Below, piece after piece: positions 17,097-23,349 of a DNA stretch of 30,403 bases. Below the pieces are notes generated by a model. It worked only from the letters and a program-made list of their open reading frames with translations. It did no database searches and was not told the origin of the DNA. How positions within the stretch are numbered: the stretch's first letter is position 1; each line of letters opens with the position of its first letter. This DNA is from a virus. A program made the position numbers and the translations under genes. The stretch is taken from IMG/VR virus record IMGVR_UViG_3300042691_020478, positions 1 through 30,403 of that record; one strand, written 5' to 3'.

Positions 17097-20036
17097 ATGC
17101 CAAGTATCAATGGTGTTCGTATTCTAGATAGTATAGAATCTGGTACAACAAATTCTGCTGCCCTACAATCATTGCTTGGTACTGCAAGCAATGTAGGTGC
17201 ATGGCAGAGCCTTCTAGCAAGCCAACCTCACGTTGAAAGAATTCTAGAGTCAGATTCTGCTTGGGCAAGTACGCGAGATTCTGATTTGGCTCTACAAACA
17301 CTTGCCAACTCAAAGAATGGTTTTGCTGGTTTGTACAACAACAAAACCCGATTGAGCAATCTACTCAGCAATCGTACACGCATGCAGTACGCAATGTCGA
17401 ATGCTCCGTACATGAACCAGAACTATACGACAAATGCATCTTGGGTTGGCAAGAATACTGGATTTGGTTCGTCAGCCGCGGTAAGAGACATAGTTGGTGT
17501 TACTACGGTTGGTACTGGAACATTTTACACTATTGTTGGTGACTTTGGAAAGATTGCAACTTCTCCTGACAGTAATACATGGACACAACGAAACAGTGGT
17601 TTTGGTGACAGCAATATTGATGCTATAGAATATGGAAATTCTCTTTATGTGATAGCAGGTGATGACGGAAAGATCAGCACATCTTCTGACAGCATTACAT
17701 GGACATCAAGAACAAGTAATTTTGGAACAAGTCTCATAAGAGCAGTTGCGTATGCAAACAGCCTATGGGTTGCTGTAGGTAATGATGGAAAAATCAGTAC
17801 ATCTACCGACGGCACAACTTGGACTGCAAGAACATCACAGTTTGGTACTACAAGTATAGCAAGCGTTGCTTATGGAAATGGTACTTGGGTGGCTGTTGGT
17901 GATGATGGAAAGATCAGTACATCTACTGATGGCTTAACTTGGACTGCAAGAACAAGTGGTGTAACAACTAACTTGAATGCCGTAATATACGGCGATAAAT
18001 TTTTTGCTGTTGGAGATAATGGTATAAATTTGTATTCTTCCGCAGGCACTTCTTGGACAAGTGGCGGAACCACTAACAGCAGCTACAAACTAGTTGGGGC
18101 TTCATATAAATTTGGTTATTATTATGCGTGTGGCGTCGCCAACACAACCACAGTTATTTATTATACAAACACCTCATTCCCTGGCTGGTCGTCTACTGGT
18201 TCCATTTCTTCAATAATAGGTTGTAATGTTAAGCTTGTATCTGGTACACAAATTATTTGTGGTACTTCTGGAAACTTATATCTTGAACTTAAACAGCTTG
18301 ACTATGTTAATAGCATAGCAAGCATTGTCACCGGTGGCTATAATTTACAATGCGTTGCGTATGGTAATGGAAAGTGGTTATTTTCAACAGGACAAAATTC
18401 ATCTACAGGATTATGGGTTTTTAATAGCTCACCACCAGCTGGTGGTAGCCCAACACAATACCTTTCTGGTAATCCAATTTATACCATAGAATACTTGAAT
18501 AACAGTTTATTTTTGGCTGGGGGCAACGGTGGATTTCTTAGAACTTCAACAGACGCAGCTACTTGGACGTCAAGAACAACAAATACAGCCCAGAATATCT
18601 ATGGTATGGCATATGGAAACGGAAAATATGTCATTGTAGGTAGTGGTGGAATGGCAAATACGTCCACAGACGGTATAACTTGGGGAACTCCAGTAACAGT
18701 TAGTACCGGTAATGAGTTGTCTAGCCTTGCTTTTGGTAATGGAATTTTTGTTGCTACCAGGAATACTTCCACAAATCAAATTGTAACATCAACAGATGGT
18801 GTTACTTGGAATACTGTGAATTTAAGTGGTTTCAGTGGTACTGGAGCAGGAACCGTATTTTTTGGAAATGGTTTGTTTGTTGTTGGTGGAGCTAGTGGCG
18901 GCTACATTGCTACTTCTACAAATGGTACTACTTGGACAGCTAGTGTAGCTGTCACCGGCGGATTTTCTGCGTATGGAAGAATTGGTGTATATGCAGATGG
19001 CGTATATATGCTTCCTAACTCTCAGGGTGGTATTTCATATTCTACAAATGGAGTTACTTGGACAACAGAGACAATTAGCGTTGACTATAATAGACCCGCC
19101 GCACTAGCTGTGGGAGAAGGTTATGTAATTGGTGCCGGCAAATATACATCAGATAATGGTTGGTCAGGTGTTGCAAGGGTATTTGATTTGGTTGGCTCAG
19201 GGTGGGCAACTAAAACTACCGGTTTTTCAACTAGTAACGTACTACAATTAGAATTCGGAAATAGTCTATATGTAGCATCTGGTAGTAACGGTAGACTTTC
19301 AACATCTACTGATTTGACAACCTGGACACCCAGAGACAGTGCTTTTGGTAGTACTGATATTAACGATGTTACATATGCAAACAGCTTATGGGTCGCCGTA
19401 GGTCAAAGTGGTAAAATATCAACATCTACCGATGGCTTAACATGGACTGCAAGAACTAGTGGCACTGGTGACATTCTAAATTCAGTAGCATACGGTAATG
19501 GTATTTGGGTCGCAGTCGGTAACAGTGGTGCGCTGACAACTTCAATTAACGGCACAACTTGGACAGCAAGACTTAGTTCTCTTGGAATATCCGGCGCTGC
19601 ATATGAGGTAGTGTTTGCTAATAATCTTTTTGTTGTTGGTTGCGATGGCGGAGTTATAACAACTTCTCCAGATGGAATCAATTGGTCACCAACTACTAAT
19701 GGTGCTGGGGGCAATGTACGTTCTGTGGCTTATGGAAACGGATTATTTGTATCGGGAACTACTTCAGGACAAATTAGTACCTCAAATGATGGAGTAAGTT
19801 GGACTACACAAACAATTTATCCTTTGGGTAGCAGCACAATATCATCAATTGTTTATGGAAATGGTTTATGGATGGCAGTTGGTGGTGGTACCAAAGTAGC
19901 TACATCGACGGATGGATTAAACTGGCGTAGCAGTGATGTTGTTTCCACAAATAGCATCCCATCAGTAAATTCAGTTAACTATGCAAATGGTAACTTTATA
20001 ATTTGTGCTAATAATGGTCTATACTTGAACTATTGA
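17097..20036 (+). CDS. Giant beta-propeller adhesin with about 20 Asp-box-like blades (979 aa)
   Basis: AAGGAA precedes the ATG. Residues 1-110 form a helical, Leu/Ser/Asn-rich anchor (SAALQSLLGTASNVGAWQSL, ERILESDSAWASTRDSDLAL, MQYAMSNAPYMNQNY) found in no neighbour. From about residue 115 to the end run repeats of 40-45 residues of the form V-A-Y-G-N-G-x-W-V-A-V-G-x-x-G-K-I-S-T-S-T-D-G-x-T-W-T-A-R. I count about 20 positions, of which some 15 keep the (S/T)xDGxTW core; it is one residue shorter than the canonical Asp-box SxDxGxTW. Known: such repeats fold as beta-propellers, often binding glycans. Twenty blades exceed one normal propeller of 6-8 blades, so two or three propellers in series are likely. 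No catalytic residues recognised. Probably a receptor-binding tip; the small gene following at 2 bases may assist it. Confidence 0.75.
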   Translation: MPSINGVRILDSIESGTTNSAALQSLLGTASNVGAWQSLLASQPHVERILESDSAWASTRDSDLALQTLANSKNGFAGLYNNKTRLSNLLSNRTRMQYAMSNAPYMNQNYTTNASWVGKNTGFGSSAAVRDIVGVTTVGTGTFYTIVGDFGKIATSPDSNTWTQRNSGFGDSNIDAIEYGNSLYVIAGDDGKISTSSDSITWTSRTSNFGTSLIRAVAYANSLWVAVGNDGKISTSTDGTTWTARTSQFGTTSIASVAYGNGTWVAVGDDGKISTSTDGLTWTARTSGVTTNLNAVIYGDKFFAVGDNGINLYSSAGTSWTSGGTTNSSYKLVGASYKFGYYYACGVANTTTVIYYTNTSFPGWSSTGSISSIIGCNVKLVSGTQIICGTSGNLYLELKQLDYVNSIASIVTGGYNLQCVAYGNGKWLFSTGQNSSTGLWVFNSSPPAGGSPTQYLSGNPIYTIEYLNNSLFLAGGNGGFLRTSTDAATWTSRTTNTAQNIYGMAYGNGKYVIVGSGGMANTSTDGITWGTPVTVSTGNELSSLAFGNGIFVATRNTSTNQIVTSTDGVTWNTVNLSGFSGTGAGTVFFGNGLFVVGGASGGYIATSTNGTTWTASVAVTGGFSAYGRIGVYADGVYMLPNSQGGISYSTNGVTWTTETISVDYNRPAALAVGEGYVIGAGKYTSDNGWSGVARVFDLVGSGWATKTTGFSTSNVLQLEFGNSLYVASGSNGRLSTSTDLTTWTPRDSAFGSTDINDVTYANSLWVAVGQSGKISTSTDGLTWTARTSGTGDILNSVAYGNGIWVAVGNSGALTTSINGTTWTARLSSLGISGAAYEVVFANNLFVVGCDGGVITTSPDGINWSPTTNGAGGNVRSVAYGNGLFVSGTTSGQISTSNDGVSWTTQTIYPLGSSTISSIVYGNGLWMAVGGGTKVATSTDGLNWRSSDVVSTNSIPSVNSVNYANGNFIICANNGLYLNY
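17440..20036 (+). repeat. Beta-propeller blade repeats, period about 125-140 nt
   Basis: Blades with KI(S/A)TS-x-D-x-x-TWT are densest at both ends (about 17540-17960 and 19290-19940), and more degenerate in the middle (about 18050-18450). Two distant blades (17907-17960 and 19410-19463) encode the same 18 residues, GKISTSTDGLTWTARTSG, with 8 of 18 codons changed silently. Confidence 0.8.
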
Positions 20037-20037
20037 T

Positions 20038-20421
20038 ATGAAACTTATTCTACAAGGTGACCGCATTGTCGGAACCGCAACTGATGAGTTTGTGGGCGGG
20101 GATACACTTTCTGTAAGTGATGACTTTGATAGCTACAGCATATCAAAGTACAGAGTAGTTGATAGGCAGCTAGTACCACTTGTTCCTCAGGTGGTAACTA
20201 TGCGCCAAGCAAGAATCGCATTGCACAGAAAGAACTTGTTAACAACAGTAGAAACTTCGTTATCAAGTCTACCGGAGCCCCAAAAAACAGAGGCTCTGAT
20301 AGAGTGGGAGTATGCAACAGAGGTACAAAGAACTTCTCCGCTAGTTCAATCTTTAGCAATGGTGCTAACTCTCTCAGAACAACAAGTAGATGAACTATTT
20401 GTACTAGCATCAGCTCTGTAG
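20038..20421 (+). CDS. Small tail-fibre-associated protein (127 aa)
   Basis: Start one base after the propeller gene stop (TGATATG), with no separate ribosome site, so translation is probably coupled. Residues 1-50 are beta (MKLILQGDRIVGTATDEFVG, DDFDSYSISKYRVVD). Residues 55-127 are helical: VTMRQARIALHRKNLLTTVE, PEPQKTEALIEWEYATEVQR, SPLVQSLAMVLTLSEQQVDE. The C-terminal MRQARIAL...IEWEYA...R-x-SPLVQ pattern is common in small phage proteins encoded just after tail-fibre or adhesin genes; no function is proven that I know of. From position and size I infer an assembly factor or adaptor for the propeller protein. Complete and intact. Confidence 0.65.
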   Translation: MKLILQGDRIVGTATDEFVGGDTLSVSDDFDSYSISKYRVVDRQLVPLVPQVVTMRQARIALHRKNLLTTVETSLSSLPEPQKTEALIEWEYATEVQRTSPLVQSLAMVLTLSEQQVDELFVLASAL

Positions 20422-20423
20422 TC

Positions 20424-20678
20424 GTGATAAGATCTTTCTCGCAATACATTCTTCAGTTTCTGATCGCCATTGATCAGGTATTCAACACGATACTCTTTGG
20501 ATATGCCGATGAGACGTTGAGTGCCCGAGCATGGCGAGCGGAACAAAAAGGCAAGATCTTTGGTAGAATCTTTAGACCTATCATAGACCTCATAATGTTT
20601 TTTCAGAAAAACCATTGTAAACTAGCACATGAGGCGGAGATTAAACGAAGACATTTACCGCCCGAAATGCGCCCATAA
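20424..20678 (+). CDS. Conserved small phage protein, ADETLSARAWR family (84 aa)
   Basis: The start is GTG, 2 bases after the previous stop. Residues 1-25 are hydrophobic (SFSQYILQFLIAIDQVFNTI), followed by LFGYADETLSARAWRAEQKG, a second hydrophobic helix (FGRIFRPIIDLIMFFQ), then KNHCKLAHEAEIKRRHLPPE at the end. I recall the ADETLSAR-x-(W/Y)R...NHC...E-x-x-R-x-x-L/Y-P-x-E pattern in many 70-100 residue proteins of phages and prophages of Proteobacteria, often near lysis or tail genes; no activity is established. The paired hydrophobic helices suggest membrane contact. Its stop codon lies inside a CATAAATA late-promoter-like box. Base composition is like its neighbours. Confidence 0.7.
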   Translation: MIRSFSQYILQFLIAIDQVFNTILFGYADETLSARAWRAEQKGKIFGRIFRPIIDLIMFFQKNHCKLAHEAEIKRRHLPPEMRP

Positions 20679-20681
20679 ATA
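20674..20681 (+). promoter_or_regulatory. Putative T4-type late promoter CATAAATA
   Basis: The box matches NATAAATA, the late promoter element of T4-like phages read by sigma factor gp55 with clamp gp45. It overlaps the stop of the 84-residue gene and ends 27 bases before the ATG at 20709. Confidence 0.5.
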
Positions 20682-20708
20682 CCACACATGACTTGAAAGG
20701 AATCTATC

Positions 20709-20876
20709 ATGATTAATCTAACGCTAACCGTAGACGAAGTAAACCTAGTTCTAACTGCACTCTCTAAACTTCCACTGGAAAGTAGCCTAAACACATTCAT
20801 GAAAGTGAAGTCAGAGGCAGAGAAACAGGTTCGTCCACCGGCACCACCCGCGGAACCCCCAGCGGATGCCGCATAA
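20709..20876 (+). CDS. Small hypothetical phage protein (55 aa)
   Basis: ATG at 20709 with GAAAGGAA about 7 bases upstream, a good ribosome site. Residues 2-36 are an amphipathic helix pair (INLTLTVDEVNLVLTALSKL, PLESSLNTFMKVKSEAEKQ) and residues 43-55 a Pro/Ala tail (RPPAPPAEPPADAA). I recall short phage proteins with an I-x-L-T-V-E-E-x-N-x-I-L-x-A-L-x-x-L-P pattern, of unknown function, in T4-like and cyanophage genomes. It sits alone between a late-promoter box and a strong terminator, so it may be made from its own short transcript. Confidence 0.65.
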   Translation: MINLTLTVDEVNLVLTALSKLPLESSLNTFMKVKSEAEKQVRPPAPPAEPPADAA

Positions 20877-20880
20877 AACT

Positions 20881-20904
20881 AAACCACCCTAGGGTGGTTT
20901 TTTT
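20881..20904 (+). terminator. Rho-independent terminator
   Basis: AAACCACC-CTAG-GGTGGTTT is a perfect 8-bp stem with a 4-base loop; the 20 bases form an exact palindrome. It is followed by TTTT, giving a run of seven T. It ends the block at 20709. The A-run on the left arm makes it usable in both directions. Confidence 0.85.
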
Positions 20905-20911
20905 ATAAATA
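20904..20911 (+). promoter_or_regulatory. Putative T4-type late promoter TATAAATA
   Basis: Exact match to the T4 late consensus. It begins at the last T of the terminator and ends 26 bases before the ATG at 20938. The expected transcript start, about 6 bases downstream of the box, leaves a leader of about 20 bases with the AAAGAG ribosome site. Confidence 0.65.
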
Positions 20912-20937
20912 GTGTATAAGTTTCTATAGAAAAGAGT

Positions 20938-21315
20938 ATGGCAACAATTTCACTTGATCCTGCAGGCACCGTAGAAGAACTGCAAACCGAAAGTCTACCA
21001 ACCACGATCAGTCTGGGTGCGGTAGTTGTTGATCCTAACCCCGAACTAATCGTCAGTGTAGAGTCTGCAACTCCTCCAACGACTGTTGACATAGTAGAAA
21101 CCGAACCTCCGTTAAATGTTGAACCACAACCAGCACCCCAAGAAACTGTGGTTTTTCCTGGCGTAACTATTGCCGCGGCTCCTCTAAGTGGGTTACCAGA
21201 CGTTGACATTACTGGTCTAGAGGACAAATCTTTATTATTGTACAACGCATCACAGGGCATGTGGAGACCATCTAGAACTCTTGAAGATCACTTCATAGTA
21301 GCGGGTCAATTCTAA
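20938..21315 (+). CDS. Small structural protein with fibre-type C-terminal motif (125 aa)
   Basis: AAAGAG precedes the ATG. Residues 1-75 are an extended, Pro/Thr/Glu-rich segment (VDPNPELIVSVESATPPTTV, ETEPPLNVEPQPAPQETVV). Residues about 85-125 contain LSGLPDVDITGLEDKSLLLY, NASQGMWRPSRTLEDHF and end VAGQF. The LxDVD-I-x-x-L-x-x-x-x-L-x-Y-N-x-x-x-x-x-W pattern is a well-known phage structural motif found in fibres and small accessory proteins. Likely a small virion protein or connector for the fibre gene that begins 9 bases downstream. It is the first gene of the late block following the 20904 promoter. Confidence 0.65.
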   Translation: MATISLDPAGTVEELQTESLPTTISLGAVVVDPNPELIVSVESATPPTTVDIVETEPPLNVEPQPAPQETVVFPGVTIAAAPLSGLPDVDITGLEDKSLLLYNASQGMWRPSRTLEDHFIVAGQF

Positions 21316-21324
21316 AGGTAAAAA

Positions 21325-23301
21325 ATGGCAACACTAATTAAGATCAAACGTTCGGCTACTGGCGGCAATCCAGCGATACTTGGAGCCGGTGAACTAGCTT
21401 ATTCTTCTCTAACTGATAACGGCTCCAACGGTGGTGATCGCCTATACATTGGTACTGGCACAGAAACCAACGGAGATGCAGCAAATCACGTGGTCATTGG
21501 CGGTAAGTATTTTACCGACATGTTGGACCACAACAAAGGTACACTAACCGAATCAAGCGCTATCATTGTTGGTGCCAATAAGAAAATAGATGATCTTCTT
21601 GTTGATGACATTCAGATCAATGGTAACACAATTAGCACCACGGTAACAAACGCCAATCTAATTCTATCACCCAATGGTACTGGTAAGATTAGCATTGCGG
21701 GTGCTTATGTAATCCCCAGAGCAGATGGTACTATTGGTCAGGTTCTAACAACCGACGGTGCGGGCAATGTAACCTTCCAGTCACCTGCTGCTTCTAGTTT
21801 CACTATTGCGGGAAATACAGGCACTGACACGTTCAATACGGGACAGACGCTAACCATCACTGGTACCACTCCTGTATCAACAGCAGTAACAGACAATACA
21901 GTAACAATCTCTGTAGCAGACGCAACGACTACAACCAAGGGCATTGCTAGCTTCTCTGCAACAAACTTTGCGGTTGCATCTGGTGCGGTTTCGATCAAAA
22001 CTGGAGGGGTTCCAAATGCTGCGCTTGTTAATTCTTCCGTTACTGTTGGTACTACTGCTATATCTCTTGGTGCTAGCTCTACCACACTTGCCGGTCTAAC
22101 ATCTGTAACATCAACAAGTTTTGTTGGTGCTTTGACAGGTAACGCATCCACAGCTACTACACTAGCAACAGCCAGAACTATCGCAATCAGCGGTCCGGTT
22201 ACTGGTACTGCAACATCGTTTGATGGCTCTGCTAACATTACCATTCCAGTCACTGCACTCGACGTAGGACACGCAAACGTTACTGGTACATTGGCAGTGG
22301 CAAGAGGTGGTACTGGTGTTACTACGAGCACAGGAACAGGTTCTGTTGTTCTTTCTGATTCACCTGCACTTGCCGGTACACCAACAGCACCCACAGCAAC
22401 TGCCGGTACAAACTCTACACAGATTGCAACTACTGCATTCGTTACAACTGCCGTTGACAATGCAAGAGTTGGTCTTGATGTTAAGGAATCTGTAAGGGCT
22501 GCAACTACTGGTCCTATTACACTTTCTAATACCCAAACAGTTGACGGTGTAGCTCTATCTGTTGGCGATCGTGTATTGGTAAAAGACCAGTCAACTGGTT
22601 CTCAGAACGGTATCTACCTTGTTGCATCGGGTTCATGGACACGCACAACAGATGCAAATACCAGTGCCAAGGTAAATCCTGGACTATTCGTATTCGTTGA
22701 ACAAGGTACAGCAAACGCAGACTCGGGTTGGGTACTAACAACAGACGCACCAATAACACTTGATACAACTGCTCTAACATTTGCACAGTTCAGTGGTGCA
22801 GGACAGATTACAGCAGGTAGCGGTCTAACCAAGACAGGTAACACTCTAGCCGTTGGTGCGGGTACTGGCATTACAGTAAACGCAGATGACGTTGCGTTGA
22901 CAGGTCAAGCACTTGCATTCCATAACCTGGCAACGAACGGTCTTGTTGCAAGAACGGCTGCAAATACTGTAGCTGGTAGAACACTAACCGGAACAACAAA
23001 TAGAATCACCATAACAAACGGTGATGGCGTTTCGGGCAATCCAACGGTAGATATATCAACATCATACGTTGGTCAATCAACAATCACCACCCTGGGCACT
23101 ATTGCAACTGGTGTTTGGAACGGTACAACAATTGCCACTGGTTATGGTGGTACAGGATTGACCACATATGCAACTGGTGATCTATTGTATGCATCAGCAG
23201 CAAACACACTCGCCAAGTTGGCTTTGGGTACAGACGGTAAGGTGCTTCAGTCTAACGGAACCACAATAGTATATGCAGACATAGACGGCGGCACGTACTG
23301 A
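21325..23301 (+). CDS. Long tail fibre with GLDVK domain (658 aa)
   Basis: AAAGGT precedes the ATG. Residues 2-60 (TLIKIKRSATGG, LGAGELAYSSLTDNG, GDRLYIGTGTE) are the virion-anchoring domain typical of marine myovirus fibres. Residues 95-150 carry INGNTISTTVTNANLILSPN and DGTIGQVLTTDGAGNVTFQS shaft motifs. Residues about 320-380 have ARGGTGVTT and a GTPTAPTATAGTNSTQIATT block; residues about 383-495 are the same fibre domain as in the gene at 7470 (GLDVKESVRAATT, GDRVLVKDQS, QNGIYLV, FVFVEQG). The C-terminus (GVWNGTTIATGYGGTGLTTY, DLLYASAANTLAKLALGTDG, KVLQSNGTT) is an unfinished-looking shaft with no distinct tip, so it may be a proximal fibre segment joined to the next protein. The gene ends in a TGA that overlaps a GATAAATA box. 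Confidence 0.8.
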   Translation: MATLIKIKRSATGGNPAILGAGELAYSSLTDNGSNGGDRLYIGTGTETNGDAANHVVIGGKYFTDMLDHNKGTLTESSAIIVGANKKIDDLLVDDIQINGNTISTTVTNANLILSPNGTGKISIAGAYVIPRADGTIGQVLTTDGAGNVTFQSPAASSFTIAGNTGTDTFNTGQTLTITGTTPVSTAVTDNTVTISVADATTTTKGIASFSATNFAVASGAVSIKTGGVPNAALVNSSVTVGTTAISLGASSTTLAGLTSVTSTSFVGALTGNASTATTLATARTIAISGPVTGTATSFDGSANITIPVTALDVGHANVTGTLAVARGGTGVTTSTGTGSVVLSDSPALAGTPTAPTATAGTNSTQIATTAFVTTAVDNARVGLDVKESVRAATTGPITLSNTQTVDGVALSVGDRVLVKDQSTGSQNGIYLVASGSWTRTTDANTSAKVNPGLFVFVEQGTANADSGWVLTTDAPITLDTTALTFAQFSGAGQITAGSGLTKTGNTLAVGAGTGITVNADDVALTGQALAFHNLATNGLVARTAANTVAGRTLTGTTNRITITNGDGVSGNPTVDISTSYVGQSTITTLGTIATGVWNGTTIATGYGGTGLTTYATGDLLYASAANTLAKLALGTDGKVLQSNGTTIVYADIDGGTY

Positions 23302-23307
23302 TAAATA
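23300..23307 (+). promoter_or_regulatory. Putative T4-type late promoter GATAAATA
   Basis: The box overlaps the last two bases of the TGA stop of the 658-residue fibre gene and lies 42 bases before the ATG at 23350. It is immediately followed by a GC-rich hairpin, an unusual order. Confidence 0.5.
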
Positions 23308-23308
23308 C

Positions 23309-23326
23309 GGGGAGTTTTTACTCCCC
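23309..23326 (+). terminator. Hairpin, probable terminator or transcript-end structure
   Basis: GGGGAG-TTTTTA-CTCCCC forms a perfect 6-bp GC-rich stem with a 6-base loop, followed by TACTTCTCCTTTTT. The T-run starts about 10 bases after the stem, so it is a weaker terminator than that at 20881. A start site about 6 bases after the 23300 box would fall inside the stem. Confidence 0.5.
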
Positions 23327-23349
23327 TACTTCTCCTTTTTAGGATTGTT

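Noticed and set aside
14375-20036. Sialidase enzyme activity for the Asp-box propeller proteins
   Set aside because: Asp-boxes mark a fold, not catalysis; the arginine triad and Tyr/Glu nucleophile pattern of sialidases was not recognised. Binding is the safer reading.
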